Origin: Tilletiopsis washingtonensis
Lineage: Eukaryota > Basidiomycota > Exobasidiomycetes > Entylomatales
NCBI RefSeq assembly: GCF_003144115.1
Contig: NW_020312008.1
Span: 524,477 to 588,476, forward strand
Reading direction: 5' to 3'
DNA: 64,000 nt
Made by a program: the position numbers and the translations under genes
Shown: positions 54,231-64,000 of the stretch, one piece after another
Layout: each line of letters begins with the position of its first letter
Numbering within the stretch: position 1 is the stretch's first letter
The notes under the pieces: model-generated
What the model was told of the DNA's origin: nothing
The model's input: only the letters and a program-made list of their open reading frames with translations
Database searches by the model: none

Positions 54231-56260
54231 TCACTGCGTCTTCTTCTCCTCTTCCTCATCGTCGTACTCTCCATCCTCTCTCTCATCCGACACATCTCCC
54301 TTGAGTGCTCTGCGGGAGTCAACGCATCAGCTCCTCACCCCTCTGTGCTTGCCTCGCCTCTCCTCTTGCGCGGCCAACTCACCGGATCATGACGCGCCAC
54401 ATCAGCGCATACCAGAAGCAGTTGAGCGCGAGCAGAATGGCGAGGGGCGCAAAAATCTGATAGCGCATCCACGGCACCAGCCACCAGCCTTTGGCGGGCG
54501 CCCACTCGCGAGTGTGCGAGGGGATGAGGTCGAATTGATACCAGACCGAGTAGAGCGTGAAGGCGGAGAGATAGATGCGGAAATAACTGTTGCGAGGAGA
54601 GGAAGTGAGCCGAGGACGGAAGTGATGGCGAACAGGGGAGAGGAGCACGCACGTCCAGATGAACATCAAGCAGCCGAACAGCGCAGTAGCGAGCCCGTCC
54701 AGGCCGAGATAGTTGAAGCCTTTCGCCATCTGCGGTAGCGTCGACGGTAACGTCAGCTCATGACTTCCTCTCGTCGAGTCTCCGTCAAAGAGAGCGGGAG
54801 GAAGGAACTCACAGCAAGCCAAGTGTCGGGAATGTCCATGCAGACAAACACGGTCGTGCCGATCATGGTGAGGTTGACGAGGTAGGACCATCCAATGAGC
54901 CACAGCGTCACCAGGTGCTGCCTCTATTGCGTCAGCTTTCCCTCCTATCTCTTCTCTGGCCGCTCTGGCGAGGGGCGAGTACTCACGTGCGCAATCAGCT
55001 CATAGTAATCCTTCCGAGGCGCCTCGAGGCCCAGAAGCATGACGAGCGCCTGTTGCAGCCAGTAGGAGGCTTGCAGGAGATAGTACGTCTTGAGCTCAGG
55101 ACGCATTTGCCAGTGCGGGTACTCTGTGTGCGCGCGGCGGGCGAAGAGCGAAGCGAGGAGCGGGCGAAGTGAGGCGCGGAGAGCGGAGAGCGGAGAGCGG
55201 GTGGGTGAGAGCGACGGAGCGAGGAATGAGGGGAAAGAGGAGAGAGGAGAGAGGTGAGCCGGCGCAAAGACAGCAAAGCAAAGGCAGCAGCAGCAAACGC
55301 ACTGAGCCACAGATGCTCGAGATTGAACCACCACGACTCTTGGAAGGACATGACGTACTGTAGTTCGGGAAAGTGGTTAGCAAAGCTAGGAGGCGGTACT
55401 GGAGCGGTTAAGCTGCAGTGAATAGAGGTGAGGCGCGACTCGGCGCGGCTCTTTCGCATGGTTGCCCCTCATCGATGCACGCCTCTCCTCGTCCCTGTCC
55501 CTCGCTCCACAGCACAGACAGCGCACAACTCACCAGTCCAAACAGGCCCGCAGATCCCCAATAGAGCAGAGCATAGCCCTGCTCCACAAAGCGCTCCTGC
55601 TTGCGCTCATTCTTGATGCCCCACCACTTGGCAAACGGCAGGAAGACGTAGAGCGTCGTCGTTTGCCGCAGGCAGGAAAAGACGACGATGTAGAAGGCGA
55701 GAAAGGCGAGGTCGCCGTAGCCCTTTTGATAGCGAATCGTGTCGCCGCTGAGCGCTGCCGAGGGCTCGGACAGGAGGACAGCGGAAAGAGGGACGCGGTG
55801 GGAGATGAAGAGGAAGTAGGAGAAGGGATTGGGAGTGGAGGGAGTGAAGAGACGCCAGTTGACCCAAAGCAGCAGGACGAGACCTGCGATCTTGGCAGAT
55901 GAAGCTGCCCGTCCCCGCGTGTCAGCCGGCACGAAACATAGAGGAAGGAAAGGAGGACGTACCGGGCACCGTCATCCATCGGAACGTGACGATATCACTA
56001 AGCAGACCCTTGCTCGAGCGGTCTTTGCCATCATCAATCGAAGCCTTTCCCTTCTCCTTCTTTGCCTTTGCCCCCTTTCCCTTGGCACCCTTCTTGCCCA
56101 CCGTCTGCGCGGGCGTGGAGATGGCCGCGCCGACGTTGTCGCCCGGCAGCTTGGTCGCGTCTACGGGAGAGACGGCGCCGTCGGTGTAGGTGTTGAGTTG
56201 ACTCAGCCCGCGCGAGAGCGAGGGCGCGCGAGGTCGACCGGCGCCATCGATGGACGCCAT
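54231..56260 (-). CDS. LAG1: Ceramide synthase (TLC domain)
   Basis: Acylates sphingoid bases with acyl-CoA to make (phyto)ceramide in the ER membrane. Exons 56260-55963, 55904-55534, 55357-55303, 55123-54987, 54917-54813, 54729-54653, 54586-54383 and 54309-54231; 441 residues, usual size. Residues 1-95 are cytosolic and lysine-rich; the first span is near 103-115 (IAGLVLLLWVNW). TLC/Lag motif: YPHWQMRPELKTYYLL, KDYYELIAHH with the two active-site His at about 287-288, then WSYLVNLTMIGTTVFVCMD and IPDTWLA. The acidic tail ends KKTQ, a KKXX signal that fits ER residence. All eight exons keep phase. Fungi often have two paralogues for different acyl lengths; which one this is cannot be told. 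Confidence 0.95.
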
Positions 56261-56538
56261 GATGGGAGAAGAGGAAGAGGGTGTTGTGGTGGGGACGGAG
56301 AATTCACAGGTGCGCGCCGCGCGGGCGAGGCGATCGAGAGCGCGAGACGCGCCGGTGCGCCAGAGCCGCGGAGCTGGCGGGCCGCGAGGGGGCGAGTTTA
56401 GCCGCGGCGCGTCTCTCTCCACACAACGCGTCTTCGCGCGACATGCGAGGTGTTGCTCTCCTTCTCACCCTCATCACCCTCCTCGTCTCCCTTCACTCCG
56501 CACCTCTCTGGCAGCGCTCACGCCCTCATCCGCGCGCC
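56261..56538. promoter_or_regulatory. Short divergent promoter, LAG1 / membrane-anchored protein
   Basis: Only 180-280 bases lie between the two possible starts, so promoters must overlap. The stretch 56450-56530 is pyrimidine-rich (CTCCTTCTCACCCTCATC), typical of fungal leaders. Confidence 0.5.
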
Positions 56539-59500
56539 ATGTCACGGCACGCCTCCTCCTCCCGCCTGCCCGGTTCGCCGCGCTCCACGAGCATCTACAG
56601 CAGCGCCAGCACCGCGTACGGCACGCCGCTCAGCGGCGGTGGCTATTCGCGCACGCTCTCGGAGCGCGGTGCCGCTGCCACCACTGCTACTGCGCCGAGC
56701 ACCGCCGGCGAAGGCAGCGTGCGCGGCAGCGGTAGCGGAAGCAAGTATGCGACGCCGCAGAAGGAGAGAGAGGGCGGTGGGACAGAGAAGCGCAAGTTTG
56801 CGCGCGTCACTCAGAAGACTTTCTTGAGGGGAGAGGTGTCGAGTGAAGGGGCTAGGTATACGCTGTTTCTCAAGGTGCGTCTCCTCTCCACTGCTCTACG
56901 TGCATGCGCGAGCGTGCAGGACTGATGACTTGCCGCTCTCACAGATCATGCTGCCTACATCCGCACGCTCAGTCACCTACTCTCTCTTTCCCGACACCGA
57001 CGTTCGGCTGCTCAGCTCCTCCATCTCTGCGCTGACTCCCAGCGGCGCCGCACCCGCTCTGGATGCGCCTGCCGCGCGAGCCGCCGCACATCTTGGGCTA
57101 GCAGTCGGGACCGACAGCTTCGACTCTTCACAGCAAGAAGCGAGCCTGCCAAAGGTGTCGATCAGCAACTTCTGCGTCTGCCTCGTCATGCCTGCGATGC
57201 CGAATGTACAGCAGGAGGAGAGGAGAGGGTATCTCGTCACACTGCATCTCTCCGCTTCACTCGCATCACAGCCGCCTCGCGCGCCTTACCTCGTAAGTCC
57301 ACGCCTCTCACTGCCCATCGTCGCTTGTCGCTGATGCATGTGCTCGAGCAGGTCAAACTACCAGTCCCCCTCTGTCTCAACAACTCTCTCGACCTGACGC
57401 TTTCCGACTCCATTCATTCCTCCGGCATCATCATCGCCGAGCTCGACCCGCCACTGGTGCGCCGCGAGCAGCGCGCGGTAGCAGGCGAAGAGGCAGCATC
57501 GAGCGAAGCACATGTCCTTGCGGGCCGCTTTCCGGCGGCGGAATGCGTCGCTGTTCGTTGGAGTAAGGAGGTGGATGAAGGGATGAAGTTGCCGGAGTGG
57601 GCCGAACGAGCAACAAGGAGAAGCAACGTCGAACTGAGCGCGATTGGACTCGATCGACTCGACACTCAACTCCGCTTCTCGACGTTCCACTCTCCGCCGG
57701 AAGGGCTGCAAGATGGCGAAGTAGCGCTCGATGTCGAACTGCAAGCCGACTTGGTCGGGCCGTACTTTACGGGGCTGGAGCATGAAGCCGCTCTCGCACT
57801 CTCGCTCGATTCCTTCAGTCAAGCGGTTCGATGGCTCGATCTCGAGATCCTGGGCGGGAGCGAAATGCTTCGTTGGCTGCCTAGCGAGCCCGCGTCCGAT
57901 CTCTCTTCCTCTCGACCCGTCTCGATCGCTTCCAGCTCTTCTTCTCTCTCCCTCGGCAAAGCAAGCGGAGGCGGCAAGCATTCGTCGGACGACTCGCTCG
58001 TGCTCGAAGACCTACATGGCGCCTTGATGGACGCGGCTCCTCCGCGAGGCTTGAACGACGTGGATGTCAGCTTCGACGAAGGCGGTCTCGACTCGAGCAA
58101 GAGGAAGCGGAGACACAGCATCGGTAGCGCTGTTCTTGCTGCAGCTGCTGCTCAGGAGGCTGCATCGCTCGCATCGAAAGAAGCACCGGCGGTCGTCGCA
58201 GACTCGAGCGAGGGTCAAAGTGTCGCAGTCCAAGGCGTCGTGCTAGTATTCGACGTCGTGAAGCTTTGCGCGCCAGACGCAGCTGCGCCGCAAGAGCCTC
58301 AGGGCTTCACACTCAAAGGCACTCTCATCGTCTCTGCGCAGCCGGAGCCAGCGGAGGGAGCAAGTCACTTCACGATGCCGCTCTTTCGTGCGCCGAACAT
58401 CGAGATGCACACTTGCGGCGTCATGATTGCTCCGCCAATGCAGGGCGCACCTTCACTCCGCGTCGTGCGTCGGCCACGAGGATGCGTGGTGCCTCGAGCT
58501 GCAGGCGTCAGCGGGCGAGAGACCGAGCAGGCGAGCTTTTCTCTCGCGCTGTCTCCTCGCAGTTCGAGTGGGCAGCAAGAGGAAGCAGAAGCGTGTCTTT
58601 TAGCTGTGCAGGCCGCACCTACAGCCGCAGTCGCAGCAGTTCGAGCAGGCTCAACGAGCCCAGAAGAGCGTTCGCGCACCTTCACATTCGACGAGGACCT
58701 CTCGACTGCTTCAGCCGTGTCGACAGCTACGATTCTGCGGCACTTGGCGCCGCTGCCTGCTTCTGCGTCTGCGCGTGCAAGGGCCGGCTCAAGCCTTCTC
58801 GCGGCAGTCGGCGGCGGGATCAGTGCCGAAGCAAGCCTGCACGTCTGGCTCGAGCCTCTCGCTCCCTCTTCTTCGTCGAGCTCGAGCGTCGCAGTCGCGC
58901 GCGCAGTCTTCACCTGCGAGGGCGCGTGGCCCAGTGCACTCAGCGACGAAGAGACGCACGGCACGCTCCTCGAGGCCTTCCTACTTCGGCTACCGCCCGG
59001 CTCCGAAGTGCTATACAGCAGTTTGAACGGCCGTATCACACAACCCGACGTACAGCAGACGCGGCCGGATGCGCACTGCATGCTGGAGTTCGCACTGCCG
59101 GACGGACTCGTCGATCATCCGGCTACGCTGTTGCCGCGATGGAGAGTACTCTTCGCAGCAGATGTGGCTGCAGCAATGCAGCTGCCGATGCTCTCGTGTA
59201 GCGTGGCACAGCTCTGCGTTGAAGTGCAGCAGACGAGCAGTGAGTTGCGCTTCCCTCCCCCTCTCCCTTCCCGGCGTTCGCCATGCGAGACTGACACTCG
59301 CTTCAGCGCTCAAGTTCACACTTTCAAGCCCAGACTTGTCGCTCGTCGACGCCACGAGTGCCACAGGAAGCGTGTTCAGGGCACACATGCTTCCCGCTGT
59401 GGCCTCGCGCGCGCTCGAGCTCACAGCGCCGCCGAGCACGACGCTCGATCTCGACCTCATCACGCCTCGGTCCCTCGAGCTCGCTGCGCCACAGCCCATC

Positions 59501-59977
59501 GAACTTGTGCCGGGCACGCTCGCTTCTCGCTCACGCGCCGCCAGCGTTGCCCTCAAGGCGCAGACACCGCCTGCGACACCCCGAAGCTGGCTGGTACGCC
59601 ACAGCGGCATGCTTTGCGCTTTCGCTGTGGCGCTCCTGCTGCTCTTCAGCGTCAGCGCACTACACGAGCGTCTCGACGCCGTTAGTGCACGTCTCGAGAC
59701 GCTCGGCTTGGCGCTTGACACGGTGCCACAGCAAGGCACATGGCATCCCTCGCCCGTAGAGGCGGCCGACGAGGCCTTGGAGTTGGCCAACGATGCCGCT
59801 TCGCACGCGGCGATGCCCAGTGCGTCACTCGTGCCGCCTCCGAGTCCGATCCCGCTCGCCACGCCCACAGCCGCCGCCGAGCCATCGTCGCTGAGCGTGC
59901 TACGCGTCGTCTCTACGCCCATGGCATTGCTCGCGATGCTGCTGCGTCCTTTCAGGCGGCTACTGCGAATGTCATGA
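56539..59977 (+). CDS. Large protein with one C-terminal membrane span, function unknown
   Basis: Exons 56539-56874, 56945-57292, 57352-59239 and 59307-59977 give 1080 residues. I do not recognise the family. The N-terminal 90 residues are Ser/Gly-rich; then beta-rich, non-repetitive sequence such as TLFLKIMLPTSARSVTYSLF near 110 and VKLPVPLCLNNSLDLTLSDS near 229, compatible with a lipid- or ligand-binding fold, but this is only an impression. One clear span lies near 945-960 (MLCAFAVALLLLFSVSALH), followed by a short heptad-like stretch (RLDAVSARLETLGLAL) and a second hydrophobic Arg-containing tail (PMALLAMLLRPFRRLLRM). An upstream in-frame ATG at 56443 would add MRGVALLLTLITLLVSLHS, which looks like a signal peptide or anchor; I chose 56539 because the added part lies in the pyrimidine-rich leader. 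Intron phases are consistent. Its stop is 33 bases from the next gene's stop. Confidence 0.78.
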
Positions 59978-60010
59978 CTTTCGCCCTGAGAGGCACCGCA
60001 TCACTCGTCA

Positions 60011-63000
60011 TCATGCCTGTGCTTGTGGCGGTACGGCAGCGTCAGGCTTCAGCTCGACAGTCCAGCAGAAGGGCTGGTCCGTTGAGACGCCGATGCGTCC
60101 ATCGGGCGACGCGAGGTGGTTGGACGTCGAGAGGAAGCCGCCGATCTGGGAGCGCTGCGTGCCGTCTGCCGCGTGCTCGATGTCAGCTATAGCTCGTCAT
60201 GCGTCACAAGGCTGGATACAACGCACCGAGGTCCCACTCCAGGCCACTTGTGCTGATGCACACGCCCTCTGCACCCGTGCCGATGGGCAGCAGGCCACAC
60301 GTCTTGCCGAGCGAGGCATGCGAGAGGTGCAGCTCGTGCTTGCCCTGTGCGGAGATCACAGTCAGCGCACGAGCCTTGCGAGCATGTCTGGCGATGGCCG
60401 CAACTCACCTTGGGCAGCACCCACGCCAAGCTGTTCTCGCTCACGACCCACGTGCGGTTGCGCTTCTTGAGCTTGCCGCCTCTCTGCTCCTCCGTACTCG
60501 CCGCTTCATCCGGATCTTCCACGCCTCTGGGGTTAACGACGCCGGGCGCCAGTAGCCAGAGCACGTGTAGCGTGTGCATCGTCTGGTCCAGCCGTCCACT
60601 GAGACCGCCGTAGATGACGAGTTCCAGCTCGGCAGCCACGCCTGGTGCCGAACGCGGAGCAGCGCGCTCAATGTCTTCCACTGCATGAATGCTCTTCTGC
60701 AGATCCGTCGCGTACTGCGACGGACGCTCGAGAATGCTGACGCCGCGCGCTTCGAAGAAGTGCCGCACGGCGGGCCGGAGACTGTCGAGATCACCGACGA
60801 TGGCGTGCGGATCCGACGCCGCTTCCGCGCTGGAGGGAGAGGCGAAGTAGGCGTCGAATAGACGATTCGCACCGCCGTCGGCACATACGCGGTACGATGC
60901 TGCTAAAGCGTCAGCCTGGTGCATGCAGGGGGAGCAGTGGCACTCACCGCCGTTCCAGAGATGCTCAAACGTGCGCAGGTGATCGACGTGCAGCGGGACG
61001 TTAAGCAGCACGACTGCGTGTGCCGGTGCAGCGCCGCCGTCTGTGGGAGCCAGCAGCCGGCTGGGATCCCACACCTGCACCGTCTCGCGGAAGCGACCTG
61101 CGCGGCGGCGCGGGACCGCAGGCGCGGTCTCGGCGGGTTGGGCTGTGCTTGCTGTGGCCGTAGCGTTGTCCCCTCCTCGTGAAGAACCAGGCTCGGGGAG
61201 AGGCTCGGTCGCGGTCGAAGCATCGTGCTGAGGCGCTGGCGTCGTCTGCGTCGACTTGTCGACCGGTTCCGGCTTCGCGTCGCTCTCAGGCGCATCCCTC
61301 GAGTCGACTTGCACGTTCGGTTCCTCCATCAGCTCGTCCTCCTGCCCTTCCTCGAGTCCAAGCGCACGCATCAACCCCTTTCTCCCCTCCCACGGCTTGC
61401 CCTCATTCCTTTCCCGCTCCCACTCATCGAGCAGATCAAGATCCACCGCACGTGCGCCGATCTGCCAGACCCGCTGACACGCGCCTGGCCCAACGCCATC
61501 GCTCGGCGCCAGGCGTTGCTCCGCCGCCGCCTCGGCCGGCTGCGATGGCGTCCAGCGTGGCTGGGGCGGCACGGCTGCCAGTGCGCCGCTTGCGAGAGCC
61601 TGTGGTGCTGTCGCATCGAGCGCAGCGGCGTGAGAAGTCGGGGCATTCGTGGAGGAAGTCGACGACGGCGGCGGGGAGAGCAGGCGAGTAGAGCGCAGTG
61701 CCGGAGGGAAGAATTCTTGATGCACTGGATGAGCAAACGATGGCTCATAGCGATACTCCTACACCTAAGTCAGCAAATAGCCCAGCCGAGTCTCGTGCGT
61801 CTCACGCACCTTGCCGTACTCCAGTTCGCGCATCAGCTTGGTCGGCGCATTTCGGATGTGCAGTGGAACCGGATACTATCGCGAGTGATGTTGAGGCGAT
61901 GCCGATAGCGATGCAGGGCCAATGTGCCACTCGACTCACATTCTCGCTCTCCCTCACTAAAGCCTGCGCCTTTTTCATGGCGCGATACGCCCTCGTGCTC
62001 TTCTTTGCCTCGGCAAGGAAGACGACGCAGTGCGTCAGGTTCTCTGCGCACTCTGCCCGTCGACTTCGCTGTCAGCAAGGCTTTAGAAAAGGCGATGAGG
62101 GAAGACGTACCGGGCAGACCGACGACTTGACAAGCCTGATATGTCGAGACGGCCATGTGCAGTGCATCTGGCGTGCCAGAACAGTCCTCGGACGCAGCGA
62201 CGATGAGACGCCGCGCAATGAAAAGTGCATCGTCGCCTGCCTGTCATTGTGAGGCGAAGCTCAGCGATGCGAAGGGAAAGGCAGTGAGCAGAGCGGCTTG
62301 ACGCACCTCCACCATGCGCATCAACCAATACACGGCCGCCTGTGCATCACTTCCACGGATCGACTTGTGCAGCGCCGAGATCTTCCGGTTCAGGTTTGAC
62401 ATGAGCCGAGGCACGCGGAAGCACCGAAGCCTGACGAGCACAGACGCACCGTGTCATAATGCATGTCGCCAGTGCGATCATACAGCAGTGCACTCCTTCG
62501 CAGTGCAGTCTTGAGCTGCGCTAGCCGATCTGTTGACGCTTCTGGCTTTGCCTCGGTCGGCTCGCCGCCGGCGATGACGCCTCTGCCATCGTTGCCGGCG
62601 CCGTTGGAAGGCGCAGAAGCATCGGCGTCGGCATCGGCAGAGGTAGCGGTACTCGCGAGCGCCAACTCGAGGGTATTAAGTGCCGTCCTGCCTCACTGTC
62701 AGCTTCGTCTCGCACGCACTCTCGCACAACTCACCTAGCATCACCATCCGCCATGCCCGCAATCCACTGCAAGAGCTCCTCTTGCACCTCTCCCTTCCAC
62801 CCCCACTCCCTCGCCTTCTCCCTTGCGCGTCTCAAGAGCAGCTCCACATCTTCGCGCTCGAGCTTCTTGAGCACGAACACGCGCAGACGACTGAGCAGGG
62901 CCGGTGCCAAGCGGAAGGAGGGATTCTCGGTCGTGGCGCCGAGCAGGAGGATGTGCCTGGAAGACATGAGCGAGGAAAAGGAAGAGGGAGAAGAGGGACG

Positions 63001-64000
63001 TACCCGCGCTCCAAGGAGGGGAGAAGGACGTCTTGCACGGCTCGAGACCATCTCTGGATCTATTCCCGCACACATCAGCCTCTGGGCGTCTGCTGGGGTG
63101 GGAGAGCAACGAGAACATACCTCATCAACGAACAGCACCGTCCTTTCCCCCGTCAAGCGCAGACGATTCACCGCCTCATCAAGGTGTTTCCGGAGCTCGA
63201 CTGCGCCGACTGAGGTCGCACTGAGCTCGACCATTCGAGCTGCCGCTGAGCTTGAGCTCGAGGCACCGCTCGCTGCCCCTGAGGGGGACGGAGGGTGCGA
63301 AAGGATGCGCGCTAACGTCGCTGCATCCTTGCATTAGCGAACGCAGGAAGCGAAGAAGGGAGGAGAGAGTGAACGCACTTTTGCCGCTCCCCGGCGGACC
63401 CCACAAGATGCAACTACACATCCTCCCACTCTCATGCAATGCGCGAAGCGGCCCGGAGAGGATGTCTTGCTGTCCCTGTGCTCCACGCCTGTCAGCTAGG
63501 CCGGTGCGACAGGAGCAGAGCGAGACATGTACGCACCACGAACTCAGCCAGCGTCTTGGGCCGCATACGCTCTGCTAGAGGCTTGAGCGCCTCCAGTCGT
63601 TCCTTCATGCTGGGCCCTCCTCCTCCTCCTCCTCCACCGAGCATGGGCGGCTGCAGTCTGGCCGCAGGGGTGGAGGGCGAGCCACTGGGTCCGGCACCAC
63701 TGGGGCCGGCGGAGCTCGGGCCAGCCATAGGCGTTGCAGCTGCAGCCGGAGCGTCGCTCGTGCCAGTGCGTCGACGCTTCATCTCCGGCTGCGCCTCGCG
63801 GTCGCGACGCATGAACATGGGCGCTGTCCTCGTCACGCCTTGGCCCGGCGTTCGAGGCTGCTGCGTTGCGCTCGTCTCTGCATCACCGTTCTCCACTTTG
63901 GCAGTGCTACTTGATGCGTGCGCTGCGGAGGTCGAAGGCTGCAGCGTAGAAGAAGGCGGAGAAGAAGGCGCAGCGAGACAGGCATCGAGATGCACGTTGA
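60011..64000 (-). CDS. MGS1: Mgs1/WRNIP1 AAA ATPase fused in frame to thiamine pyrophosphokinase (5' end off the right edge)
   Basis: Mgs1/WRNIP1 acts at stalled replication forks; thiamine pyrophosphokinase (TPK, Thi80) makes thiamine diphosphate from thiamine and ATP. Exons: 64000-63537, 63475-63379, 63320-63121, 63059-63004, 62956-62735, 62687-62450, 62381-62307, 62240-62111, 62052-61940, 61875-61810, 61758-60948, 60899-60409, 60344-60227 and 60165-60011; 1077 residues in view. The edge reads NVHLDACL, the end of a UBZ ubiquitin-binding zinc finger. ATPase: GPPGSGKTTLARIL (Walker A), VLFVDEIQRWSRAVQD (Walker B), GATTENPSF, TGDMHYDTISALHKSIRGSD and HQEFFPPALR. Exon 61758-60948 continues without a stop through VDLDLLDEWERE and an acidic linker into TPK: CADGGANRLFD, GDLDSLRP, QYATD, GGLSGRLDQ and GFLSTSNHL. 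All TPK motifs are intact. In-frame Mets at 61371 and 61329 could start a separate TPK, so two overlapping genes are possible. Confidence 0.9.

Overview
The window reads as nuclear DNA of a GC-rich basidiomycete fungus, most like the Ustilaginomycotina (smut and Exobasidiomycetes yeasts). The reasons are short introns of about 48-100 bases with GTGAGT, GTGCGT or GTACGT donors and CTGAC/CTAAC branch sites, strong G/C at third codon positions, a fungal-type FAS alpha chain, a sulfite reductase with flavodoxin-like domain, fungal ceramide synthase and chitin-precursor genes. The placement is an inference; no marker gene was compared. There is one 400-base assembly gap (4249-4648). I saw no transposon, virus-like element, tRNA, rRNA or CRISPR array.

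Layout, left to right: the 5' part of a verprolin/WIP gene (-, runs off the left edge) is divergent from alpha-tubulin (+); an ER-type nucleotide-sugar transporter (-, contains the gap); NTO1/BRPF chromatin reader (+); a PAS-kinase-like Ser/Thr kinase (+); a stand-alone C-terminal piece of FAS alpha (+); UDP-GlcNAc pyrophosphorylase UAP1 (-); an FCP1/NIF-like HAD protein (+); sulfite reductase beta MET5 (-); ribosomal proteins eL32 (-) and uL13 (+), divergent; exosome nuclease DIS3 (+); HOPS subunit VPS39 (-); a large disordered protein (+); TAN1 (-); a Ras GAP (-); ceramide synthase LAG1 (-); a large protein with one C-terminal membrane span (+); and a WRNIP1/Mgs1 AAA ATPase whose frame continues into thiamine pyrophosphokinase (-, runs off the right edge). 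Exon coordinates were worked out by hand from splice consensus, reading phase and conserved protein motifs, and the phase adds up in every complete gene except the transporter, which the gap interrupts.

Most genes are housekeeping and not an operon-like system. Loose functional links: UAP1 makes UDP-GlcNAc, which the transporter near 3.5-5.7 kb may carry across the ER membrane for glycan or chitin work; LAG1 and the FAS fragment both concern acyl chains; verprolin and tubulin are cytoskeletal. Neighbouring genes mostly alternate in strand, giving tight convergent pairs (33, 64, 134 and 170 bases between stop codons) and shared divergent promoters.

The most unusual items are the in-frame fusion of a Mgs1/WRNIP1 replication-repair ATPase to thiamine pyrophosphokinase, the FAS alpha gene that starts at the ketoreductase catalytic motif yet keeps an intact ketoacyl synthase, and the polyproline mini-exons of verprolin that look like recent exon duplicates.
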